64,000 bases of DNA. Origin: Asterella californica. Taxonomy: Eukaryota; Streptophyta; Marchantiopsida; Marchantiales; Aytoniaceae. Every line of letters begins with the position of its first letter. Position 1 is the first letter of the stretch. Below, piece after piece: positions 10,899-20,880 of this stretch. The stretch spans positions 19,577,001 to 19,641,000 of the forward strand of contig JAYKYS010000008.1 in assembly GCA_036924285.1 (NCBI GenBank), read 5' to 3'. Position numbers and translations under genes: made by a program. A model generated the notes under the pieces. It had not been told where the DNA came from. It ran no database searches and saw only the letters and a list, made by a program, of their open reading frames with translations.

Positions 10899-12060
10899 GA
10901 AGTTCTTGATATTGCAAAGAGGGAGTTTCACGAACTGATCATCGACATCATCAAGCGCAAGAGACAGGTGATGTCTTAACAAGTGGAAAGCCAAATGATA
11001 GATGTGGTAGGAGCTTCTGTGAACGATGCAGAGTTTGGAAAGGTGCATTTTCAAGAAGTTGATGGTCAGGGCTACCAGTAAGAAGCGTTAGTTGCTGGTA
11101 CCAACACTATTGAATTCGAAGATGAAGAAGCTAGCAAGGAGAGTCCAGCTAATGATAGTGATTTCAGAAGGAGATATTGGGCTCGTGCTACAACTGCTAC
11201 ACGAGTTCGTCTTGGAAGTTTAGCTGAACTTGTTGCTGCTTTAGTTGATCACGGATCTGAGATCAACATCATGTTACGGGAGGTGTATGAGAGAGGTTAG
11301 TGGCCTATGGAGCTGAACCATGGTTGGGTGTTACATGCTGCAAACAACCAGAAAGGTGAGATATACGGCGCTTGTCCTAACCTGAAGATGAAGATAGGTG
11401 ATGTGGATGTAGATCAACACTTCTTCGTGCAATCTTCTGTTTCATATCTTGTGGTTCTTGGTCAGCCTTATATCACTGCAGTTCGAATGGAGACAAAGGT
11501 GATGGATGATGGATCTCATTACGCTAGGATCCGTAGTCTAGATGATAGACGTTTTGTGCAGTTTCTGACGGTTCGTACGAACCACGAATGAAACCGTCAA
11601 ACTTTGAGAGATTCTTCTGTCTGTAGGAGTAAGGGTTTTCAGAAACCACTCTCGTAGGACGGGATAGCGAGAGCGAAGGATCTACTGCTACTATGATCCC
11701 GCTTGAGCAGCCTGAGGGATCACCTGCCTGCGCTTCATCCAAGACTTGCAGCCTGCCAACAACATCACGATTCGAAACGTTGGAACAGGACCTGTGGTTG
11801 ATGAAGTAGCTGAGGCGTTTGCTGGAAGGTCAATCTATTCTATTGGAGATCTGTTTTCAGGTTATGATCAGTTTCAACTTGCTTTGGAGAGTATAGACTT
11901 GACTACCATGAGTCCACCTTTGGGATTGATGCGGATGTGTACTCTTCCTCAGGGTGCGACAAACTCAGTAGCCCATATGCAGAATGCGATGCATAAGGTG
12001 TTACGAGAGTTTGTATCTGAGGTCACTGTCCCGTTTCTGGATGATATTCTCATGAAAGGT
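10899..12060 (+). pseudogene. F protease and RT, 3'-truncated
   Basis: The sequence resumes F after the insertion. EVLDIAKREFHELIIDIIKRKRQ is followed by the protease motif LVDHGSEINIM and VVLGQPYITAVRMET. TGA at 11589 breaks the protease frame. At 11633-11639 stands G GGT TTT in register, and the RT continues in the -1 frame, as in A. RT motifs SIGDLFSGYDQ, LPQGATNSVAHM and PFLDD are visible. Similarity to A ends just after LMKG at about 12060. Confidence 0.82.
11633..11673 (+). promoter_or_regulatory. Relic -1 frameshift signal in F
   Basis: The heptamer GGGTTTT (11633-11639) lies in register with the protease frame. Nine bases later CTCTCG (11049-type stem arm at 11649-11654) pairs with CGAGAG (11668-11673). 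The -1 frame is open from here into RT. It mirrors the signal in A at 57604-57647, with different stem bases. Confidence 0.55.
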
Positions 12061-14213
12061 TGTCTTCTTCTAGTCTTATTAGTGTCTAGTGTTCCCTTGG
12101 ATGTTAGAAGTCATTCTAGTTGAAAGAGTCGAGTAAAGAAAAGACAAACTTAAATCTCTTTTTGCTCTTATTGGTCTACTTTTGGATCAATGATGTTCTA
12201 GTTGTTCATCACAATTTTATATGATTTCGAGGTTTCAAGAGATCATTCGAGAGAAGAAGGATATGGTTTGAAAGCTCTCGACCAAGGCTACAATCTAGGC
12301 TGAAGAAACGAGCAATTTCATGGAGGATTGAGGGTGTTAAGTGAAAGGGGGTAAAATTCATATCCATTGTTACGTTTTCAATTGTTTCTTGAGACTCGTG
12401 AGGCATTTTGAGGAGCTATGAGTTGGGTTGGATAGTTGACGACGAGATGGTTGTTTTGATAATAGTTGCATCTGATTTTTGATCATTTTGGGTTATCAAG
12501 TGATCGATTGAAGTTGAAGAGTGTAGAAATGATATGATGAGTATTGTAAATTATGACACTGATGAGAGATTAGCTATTTCTCAAGTTCTAGGTCAAATTC
12601 CTAAGTGAAACTTTCGAAGATCGAGCGATGCTTCATCAATAAGAAATATGAGAAGTTTCATGTTGAAAAGTTGAATAGGTTATTCAAGGTCTTGGATCAA
12701 ACCTACCTAGGTCTGTAAAGCTCTTAAGTTACCACAGATTAGGTTTGATACACATCGGATAGTTGGATTGAGATTTCAATCTGAAAATAGTTTAAGATAA
12801 GAGTGAAGGGTCCAATAAAGCTTCTTTTGATGTTTGATCACTATTGGTCGATCGAGTTGGAAGAACTGGTGTCTCAAATTTTAGAAAAGTTTTTGTTATT
12901 AGCGGGTTTGAGTTTTAAGTTATATCTATTGTCATCTTTTGGTTCTTTTCGAGCAATTGGAGAGGAGTTTGGTGTTGAACCTGCCATGTCAGTATAGAAG
13001 ACAAGATTGTGAAGGTGCAGGGTTGATAAACTCGAATTGACGAGGAAGCAAGGAGTCTTGATGAATCAAAAGTTGTTATTGGAGTATTCAGAGCTGTCAT
13101 ATACCACCATCGTTGGTGTTATGTTCTGAATTAAGTACTGCCTTGAGACATGCATGCTATACCTTGCTGTAATTCTTAGAAGACCAAGGTGTGTAGCAAG
13201 TTTTACTAGAACTCGAATGGTTTGAAAGATATAGATACGAAGTTTGATCGAGTTTTGAAAGTTGTACATGTGAGAATGTCACACTATAGCATCTTTCGTT
13301 TGTAATTGATAGAATTGTGATGGTCAGATTGATGTAAAACAAGCATTGTTTGGAAGTTTATTAAGTAGTTCTTCTAGTCAAATAGAGTTACTTTCAGTTA
13401 GACAATATAGAGCTGAGTGCTATCGATTGAGCACAGTAGAATCTGTTTGTGGCGCAAATTTCTATAATCTATACATATCTTTTGGATCATAACAAGCTTT
13501 ATCTTTGATTGGAAAGAATGCAAGGTCACTTGTGTTAGAAGGGTAAGTAAAGAAACCTTTTGGCTTGAAAGATTGATTTAAGAGCAAACTTGTCAAACTA
13601 CATATCTCTGCACAATCATATATCTAGTGTATTCTCAGACAGGAAATATGTTATACGACAAACATTGAATCACTATCGTCCCATTCACATGACACTCGCT
13701 ATAGAAGACATGTGCAGGTGTCATGTTGGGTCCCTTTGGATACGGAATAAACACCAAGGCTGCAAATTATATCTCGAATCTCCTAACAGATAAGGAGATA
13801 CCTAAAACTTATTGTTGACTGGAACCACAAGAGCTAAAAGAAAATTGTCGTTATGAACTCGTCGGTAAAAGGAAGAGTCATAGTAGTCGTTTGTTGTTCA
13901 CAGATCTAGGAAACCCACAGTTGACATCCAAAAATTAACCCTCAAAGTTGCACACAACTTATAAAGACACACTATGATATATTTTTATGAAGTCTTGGAT
14001 TTTCATTTTGTTAGTAAACTTTTGTTTTTGTTAGTAAAGAAGTAGATTAGTTAGCATAGATCACAGATAGAATAGTTTTAGTTGTAGTATAGAGTTTTTT
14101 CACCGAAGAACTTATCTCTGTTGTACCGATTAAGAATGAAGAATGGTTATCTTAGAGGGAGAAAATTTCCCACCACATTTTCTTAAATAGCTCTCCAAAG
14201 AGTAGTGAACCAT
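12061..14213. other. AT-rich stretch without a recognisable gene
   Basis: It begins TGTCTTCTTCTAG exactly where the F element's RT stops, so it may be the edge of another insertion. I found no terminal repeat, primer site or protein motif. Open frames here are short and lack known domains. Confidence 0.5.
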
Positions 14214-14374
14214 ATAGTGTTATGTGTATTAGAGTTGTATAATTACGAACTTTCTCGTGCCTTCATTAAATCCTAACCAAATAGTGTCGTGTGTACTAGA
14301 GTCGTACAATTATGAACTTTCTCGTGCCTTCACTAAATCCTAACCAGATAGTGTTATGTGTATTAGAGTCGACC
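14214..14374. repeat. 67-bp tandem repeat, about 2.4 copies
   Basis: Units start at 14214, 14281 and 14348 with ATAGTGT. The second differs from the first by a handful of transitions, and the third is cut after about 27 bases. Confidence 0.85.
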
Positions 14375-14722
14375 AAGGACCCTAAGAGAGCGGCCGCACG
14401 AACCAAGAAAAATACTAAAAATTCAAACCGGAGACCTGCCGTTCGAGCAGCCGCTCGAACTGCTATGTTACCCAATGTTGCTGAAGATAGCGTTTCGAGT
14501 ATCTGATTATCTGCATCCAGCATGCTCCCTGCCCTAGATCACATGCCTACCCAGCCCGCACGCTTACTTCGCATAATCAATGTTCCAAAGAGGAGGATTA
14601 TCGTCTAAGCTACCTTAGGCTTGGTGTGCTAGTGACAACCGAACCCCGACTTGAACTTCCCTGATCGTGTAGACTGACAGAAACTCCTTAACTGAGAAAG
14701 AACACGCGATGCAATGAATAGC

Positions 14723-15006
14723 CAACGGATGGAAAGACCCAATCAAGCCTGACAAGGGAAAGAAGGACTTGAAGGGCAAGCAACCAAGGCCCCGAAGGGA
14801 GGAAGAACCCCGCTATTAGTACCTCCTTAATTAACATCCTGAGAACCTGCAAATATCTCGAGCAAATGGTGAGTTAATTCCTTCAACGGATGGAAAGATC
14901 CAATCAAGCCTGACAAGGGAAAGAAGGACCCGAAGGGCAAGCAACCAACGCCCCGAAGGGAGGAAGAACCCCGCTATTAGTACCTCCTTAATTAACATCC
15001 TGAGAC
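14723..15006. repeat. Direct repeat of about 123 bp, spacing 161 bp
   Basis: A segment starting CAACGGATGGAAAGA and ending ATTAACATCCTGAGA occurs at 14723 and again at 14884, with only a few base differences. No coding potential is apparent. Confidence 0.8.
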
Positions 15007-15010
15007 CCAA

Positions 15011-15323
15011 AAATCTACTTAGTCAGCCCCCTCCAGCAACTTCACGACTCTGTCAGCCCTAACAAATCAGAAGTTTCTTTGTCAACCTCCACGTAGGATG
15101 TACCGGGAAAGTTCTTATGATGTTCTTGATACAAAAGTGTTAGAAGAATCTTAGTGCAAAAATCTGATGTGATATGTTCTTCTATTAGTCATATTACCGG
15201 CTACTGGTTGATACATCTTACTCTTACTAGTAATGTCAGGTCCGGGGGTTGACAAAGAAACTTTTGAACTATCGAGGTTGACCGAGTCGTGAAGTTGCTG
15301 GAGGGGGCTGACTAAGTAGATTT
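15011..15323. repeat. 313-bp segment with about 77-bp terminal inverted repeats
   Basis: AAATCTACTTAGTCAGCCCC at 15011 is found as its reverse complement ending at 15323. The arms pair over about 77 bases with a mismatched middle part. The inner 160 bases show no ORF. It could be a MITE or foldback element, or a hairpin-forming small-RNA locus. No clear target duplication was seen. Confidence 0.65.
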
Positions 15324-16346
15324 CTAGCTGAGACCGTTATTGATGTATACATAGGGCCTGAAATTTCTATTCTGTAACCTGTGATGAGTAACAAACACGA
15401 TACTTCTCCTTTCACTTCTTGTTCCTGACTTCAACCTATTTAGGTCTCGAATATTGTGGGAACGATTCACGACATAATTATAATAGTTCCTACTGGATTT
15501 CCTTTTGCTGTTACATGCATTCCGTAAATTCGGCTCCTGTGGATAATCTTCTCTGTTCATGAATGCTTACTCTAGACATCTGTTTTGTTGATGCAGGACT
15601 AGAAAGACCATACCAATCTCTGTAAACGCATGGTGTTTGCTACATATCCCCATGCCATGCATTGTCTCTCCCCTGAACATTCATAACGTTAGTCTACATT
15701 TCACTCTAGAACCTCCTTACTATATATGTACTTCTCCTGGTTCAACAACTTCCGGTTAAATCAAGTACTAGTGTGTGGGTTATATACCTCAAGTATTGCC
15801 TTGCGCTGCTAGAGAGGGTACAAAAAGTTTCTTCAAATTCTCAGAAAGAAAAAATCACAAAAACCATTCAAACATTTAAATTTAGTTTATTAAATGACGT
15901 GGATTAATCAACATAGTACAATGAAATACAAGCAAGTAGACAGCTTCTTTGCACAGTGTCACATGGGACCCTCTAGCATGCTTGGATAGGCAATCCAAAT
16001 GGACTGGCATATATACTCCATCAGAACTTATCACAACAAGAACAGTCGGTTCTTGTTAGTTCATAGAATCTAAAATTGAGGGGAGCAATGACGAAATAAG
16101 TCATTGAGGATTTCAAGCAACTCGAAAATTGCCAACAACTCCAAGAATCGCAAGCCTTCTAGGCAGTGTAGCAACCAGCACATGACATCATGCACATTAC
16201 CAAGATACTGCAATGCTCACACGTAGTTATTAGCAGTTGACGTCTCCGTATACGTATCCATCAGCCCCTTTCGTTTTATACTTTTAGATTTCGTTTCGTA
16301 CCATATCTGTACCCTTATCTGTACTATCCGTGTATTGGGCGTGCAC
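15324..16346. other. Intergenic, 3' flank of the oxidase gene
   Basis: No protein motif was found. GTGGGAACGAT at 15456-15466, followed after about 45 bases by CTGTTACA, resembles the U5 end of the large LTRs in this window (also near 23934 and 29850). A decayed LTR end is possible here. The part next to 16346 should hold the 3' untranslated region of the oxidase. Confidence 0.4.
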
Positions 16347-18011
16347 TCACTCCTTGGGAAGTAACTGGACCCAGATGCCTTCGCTAGGGACCCTTTTATG
16401 GACAACAAATAGCATATAATATCCTGCTGGTGCAATTTTAGCAGAAGAAGGTGCCCTTATGCTTGCATATCGGGAAGTACCGTCACCCATTGTGGTGGCC
16501 TCGAGCACCAGTTGCCTCTGGTTCTGGGAGAAGGCGTGTGTACAAAACGGAGGAGCATTCAGCCTGTATTCGAACCTAGATGAGTATTGTCCAGAGTCGC
16601 CTCCCGATTGCATTTGGAAGGATACTGTAAACTCTTCGTTGTAGTGCACGATCGGTCTTTCTCCACTGCCAGTGACCCTCACTGGTCTCAAGTTGTCCCA
16701 CGAACGGTGCAGGTAAGGAGGACTGAATGCCTCTATACGTACCTCCGTGGGAAACCTAGTTTTCGTGAGCTTGAAGTATCGGTTGGGGTTGCTCCCAGCC
16801 ACGAGCACGCGTCCGTCTGGAATCAGAACAGCTGTGGAGTGGTACATGCGAGGAATGGTGGAGTTGGCCAGAATCTGCCACTGTGGGTCATTTCCTGGTG
16901 TGTAAACGTAAGGGGAGAACACAGGGCTTCGACCGAGTTCCCATCCTGCCGTTCCCCGGCTGCATCCATTGATGAGAAGTACATCCCCCGTGGGAAGGAT
17001 GAGCATATCGGATAGCATTCGGGGACCGGGCATGGTTCCCATTCTCCATCGAGGATTGTGATCTGTAATCACCATTCTTCCGCATGTATCCATTGCTGTT
17101 AGAAATTGCCCCGACTTTGCCTTCTGGTACGCATATGGAGGCGATCCTCCGCACACCATGACTTCCACCTTGTGAAAGTTATCTTCGTACGTCAAGGGAA
17201 GCATTACGGCGCTGCCGCTGGAAGGATAGTTCCGAGATCCTCGGCCGGGTATGCGAGGAAATCTTTTCACTACATCGTTCGTTTCTAGATTCAGCAGAAT
17301 AGAATCTCTGTTTGCGAAGATGAATAAATTTCCATCCGAGTTGAGGAACACGAATGGGTACAGATTGTTCTCAGCACCTTCCTCGTTCGTTTCCACCAGA
17401 AGGTCTAAGTGGAATGTACCCTCATCATGTCTCCTCCTCGGAACGAACTCATACGTAGGCGCGCCTCGACCTCCAACAACTACTTGCCTATCGTCAGGAA
17501 GTATGTGATTTGAGGCATACCAACGCTTCTGCTGCAAAGCGTTTGCAGCCTCAATCCAGTCACAGGTTCTCCCCTTTGGACAAGGATTGAAGTACCGAAC
17601 CGACCTGTAGCCTTCCTCCCATCCTCCTGTTTGTACAAGGGTACCGTTTTCGACAAAGGAACCAGATGAACACCAAGGGTTTGTTTTGACTTCTAAGGGC
17701 CTGATGTCTCTCGTTTCGATTGTGTACTCTGCCGCATGAGCCCAGCAGTCTCTCGGCACTTCTGCGTCGTTTTTTTCTGCACTGCAGTTTCGATCCGGCA
17801 TGCGCATGAGAGATTCTCCTCCGCTAGTCACATCGAAATAGACCACTGTATTCTGGTAGGTCACTGTCATGTGCATCGCAGAGACTCCGCCATTCTCTAC
17901 CATGAGATCCCATCGACCGATATTAGCCGGGGAAGAGGCTACCACCGTAACTATGGGTGCCCAAAAGCGAAGGAGAAACGTGACGCAAAGGAACAGGTGC
18001 ATCATTATCAT
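16347..18011 (-). CDS. Glyoxal-oxidase-like radical copper oxidase
   Basis: A 554-residue protein is predicted from the Met that precedes a hydrophobic stretch (MIMMHLFLCVTFLLRFW), read as a signal peptide for export to the apoplast. The open frame continues about 100 codons upstream without that feature, so the start is inferred. The body has the N-terminal glyoxal-oxidase beta-propeller (from GRWDLMVENGG) and the C-terminal DUF1929/galactose-oxidase domain (from RVRIEAF-like FPTEVRIEAFSPPYL). All radical-copper residues are present: Cys114 in WCSSG and Tyr262 in RNYPSSG (the crosslinked pair), Tyr390 and His391 in MYHST, and His492 in THAFSQ. The family oxidises aldehydes or alcohols to make hydrogen peroxide, and in plants acts in the wall. 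The frame is intronless and ends in TGA. It is the only intact host gene seen, and the exact substrate cannot be told. Confidence 0.9.
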   Translation of the reverse strand: MIMMHLFLCVTFLLRFWAPIVTVVASSPANIGRWDLMVENGGVSAMHMTVTYQNTVVYFDVTSGGESLMRMPDRNCSAEKNDAEVPRDCWAHAAEYTIETRDIRPLEVKTNPWCSSGSFVENGTLVQTGGWEEGYRSVRYFNPCPKGRTCDWIEAANALQQKRWYASNHILPDDRQVVVGGRGAPTYEFVPRRRHDEGTFHLDLLVETNEEGAENNLYPFVFLNSDGNLFIFANRDSILLNLETNDVVKRFPRIPGRGSRNYPSSGSAVMLPLTYEDNFHKVEVMVCGGSPPYAYQKAKSGQFLTAMDTCGRMVITDHNPRWRMGTMPGPRMLSDMLILPTGDVLLINGCSRGTAGWELGRSPVFSPYVYTPGNDPQWQILANSTIPRMYHSTAVLIPDGRVLVAGSNPNRYFKLTKTRFPTEVRIEAFSPPYLHRSWDNLRPVRVTGSGERPIVHYNEEFTVSFQMQSGGDSGQYSSRFEYRLNAPPFCTHAFSQNQRQLVLEATTMGDGTSRYASIRAPSSAKIAPAGYYMLFVVHKRVPSEGIWVQLLPKE

Positions 18012-20880
18012 GCATATCAGATCCCTCGTCTCTGCGGCATGACTGCAGCACGATCGAATATTCTGATCATGCGCTCCTCGAGCTCTCCTCGACGTTTCCT
18101 GCCCAACAATCCGGCCTCCTTGAAATTTAGAGCAATGCAACGTGACAACATTTTTTGCGGCGAATAGATTTCTGGTGAACTCACGTGCACCTCCCCGCTC
18201 TTCCATTTTTGTCGATCGAAAATGAAGATCATTGGCAGACTGAGCCCGCTCTAAGTATACGTCACCGTGAAGTCGAGTGCTGGTGGCCATAGGAAGAGAA
18301 ATTTTGAGTTCCAAGAAGCCTGGAACGAGTTTTACAATCAGTATCTATGGCGCCGCACTCTGATTCGGTGGCACTCAGACATGCTTGCTGGACTGACAGA
18401 GACTTGCTACCGACAGAAAGAGTCTATCGATCGATCCACAAGGTTCATCGTGGAGTACCATGTCCCAACGTAGTGCTGCCATCAGCACGTGCAGCTGGGG
18501 AATTTCATGAGCGATCGCGACGAAGCCTTAGACCTAGGAATCACGCGCACCCAGGATGGCCTGGCGTGTACATGTGAGATCCCATGAGCTTGAGCATCGA
18601 AACAGAAGCACCTCAACAACTCGAGTTACTGGGAGAGAAGCGGCAAGATCCCTCACACTCAGTGACACTTAAAGAGCTAGACGTAATGGCGCCAGCATGG
18701 AGAGCTCTCCAACTGCTGCATGCATGGGATGCACGCAAGCTGCTCAAAGCGAATTCGAACTCGTTGCTCCGCTGCTATACCACCGTTAATTACAGCCTAG
18801 CTAGACTTCAAACGTCTGGATTAAAAGTACAATTTGGAAAACGATCGACTTCAGTTAAACCCCGAGTTTTACTATAAAGGCTACGGGCGGCCCCTAGCCT
18901 AGTTACTAGGGGGTGTCAAAGTTAGTAACCTTTCATAAGGATTCTACACCCGCGGGAAGGAGTTACGATTTCAACTATGGACAAACCTTAGCAGGTGTCT
19001 CTTGTGGCACCTCCGGAGATATCCGTAAAAAATTGCCCGCATGTATTTTTTAATCGATCCATTCATGCTCGCTACGGCGATTATGTACACAAGGGTTCCT
19101 CTGAGTTGCTTGCATGTCCACAGCTTACGAGGTTTACTGAGAAGTCTAGTGAACCGTGAATTCATCAGATGAGGACTGATGTGCGCGTTCTGTTAGTAAT
19201 TACAATGCCCTTCTCCCTTCCAGGCTGCTAGTACTGTACCTTGGGAAATCACATGATTTTCAGTCAGAAGACCAACCATAACGACATAAATACCTCTTTT
19301 TGAACTTGATAACAAATTTCTTCAGCTGAAACGAGCGGAGGAATTTCATGATCTCAAAGTTCGAAATCATCTCATGGATACCGTCCTTCTTTCCCGATGA
19401 GAAAATATTGAATTTGATAAGATGGGTTCAAATCCTACAAATGGTTGTGAGGCTACACTCCTGAAACTAAGTACATACAACGCGATCAGTCAAATATCCT
19501 TCGACGATCGCCTATCATATGCTGGTATATTCGAGCATTGATATCTCAGCGCATCAACGCTCAGGCCGAATATTTCCTCCTTTGATTGGAGTTCTCTGGG
19601 ACAGTTAAAATATCTTATACATATCAGAGGCGCTCAAGGATAACGGAGCCAGAATGGCGAGGTCTCCTGGGGCTCTCAACGTAATTTCCTGACGAATAGA
19701 GAATCAGAGTAAATCCTTGTAGCAAACCTCTGCCTTTGTGCAACTTACCTGTGAGGAGGAAACGTTCAGGCTGCGAGCAAAGATAGGATATTGAGAACAC
19801 AGAGCAAATGCGCGTTATCAGCTCTGCATGAACAGCCGGCCATGATCTTCAACAGTCGTAACTGCCTGGGCCAGGAGCGTCACCAGATGCAAACTGCCAT
19901 CGTAAACCTTTTCCAAAATGAATAAATGCTGGATTTCTATTTCTCGAACTGGCTTGAAGGCCCTGAAGCAGTCCAGTTTTCCACAATCAGAATGAGGCCA
20001 ACAAGTGACACGATGAAAGCAAACGGGGTCAAACTTGACAACAAATTTGAATAACAGGCACGACCCAGACTCAATCGCGCTTCCATACAAAGTTACCTCC
20101 TGCAAAATTATGGTTCTTTCTCAGTTCTCTGTTGAAAAATCTTTACCTCTCATCTTTGACACCTTATTAGTAGCAAGTAGAGGTGACGTAATGCCTTATG
20201 CGCAGCTACATTGTTAGTTGCGCTTGGACAGAACTCATCGCGGCCGGTGATCTCGTTATCAAAATGACCAAGAGGAGATTATTTTTTCAATGACTGCCTA
20301 TGCAGGTATTGAAGGTGAATGTCATGGGAGCAGCAGGTGATGAAAGTCAGTGTCTTCCCAGTTGTCCGAGTTATTGTTGAAATGTTCTCTGCCCGGATTC
20401 ACAAGAATGTTTTCTAGATGGACAGCGGTCATGCTGACTTCTGCTCGCGATTTTGTTTTCGATATGTACATGTCATGAACTAGTTAATGAAATGTTCTTC
20501 TGTATAACGTACTTGTAGAACGCAATAGGACGAATATATTATATCATAAAATATCTCCAGGTAACTTGGAGAAAATGATGTATCTTATATATCGCTTCTT
20601 GTGACATGTAGAATTGAGGGTTTTTTTGCATTTTATAAATTTTGGGATTATCGAATGAGGAGATCTGTCCTTTCATTTCACATCATGGTTTTACCGATGT
20701 TTTGAGTCTTGTCGCTGCTGCCATTGATCAGCCGTTGTGCATCGTCGATTTCACTTTTTGTTTTCTCTCTTTGCTGTGTTGATTGCTTGGATCATGGAAT
20801 TTAGGTCTGACACCAGTTTTCGGCACCTTTCTTCTGTAGCTCTCATGTTGAATTTAAATCTGATTGTCGTGTAGAGCTAA
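18012..20880. other. Upstream region of the oxidase and intergenic DNA
   Basis: The oxidase frame stays open to 18314 but without recognisable domain. Its promoter must lie in this region. A short hairpin (CCCCTAG / CTAGGGG) occurs near 18893-18915. No transposon protein, RNA gene or other conserved ORF was recognised up to about 20.88 kb. Confidence 0.45.

Larger units (their letters stand above)
3737..12060 (+). mobile_element. Old Gypsy element F (same family as element A), split by two insertions
   Basis: The LTR, gag, protease and RT segments match the young element A at 53.8-62.5 kb in order and in protein sequence, but are decayed. The LTR is interrupted by a solo LTR (3889-5281) and the coding region by a truncated relative (8208-10894). 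Similarity to A stops at about 12060, just after the RT FLDD motif. The rest of RNase H, integrase and the 3' LTR are missing. The first roughly 100 bases of the LTR are also missing at the copia junction. Confidence 0.8.

Noticed and set aside
14296..14523. Overlapping open frames on both strands at 14.3-14.5 kb
   Set aside because: They cover the end of the 67-bp repeat array and a low-complexity Arg/Ala-rich stretch, with no conserved motif.
16459..18167. Plus-strand frames opposite the oxidase
   Set aside because: They are short shadows of a well-supported minus-strand gene.
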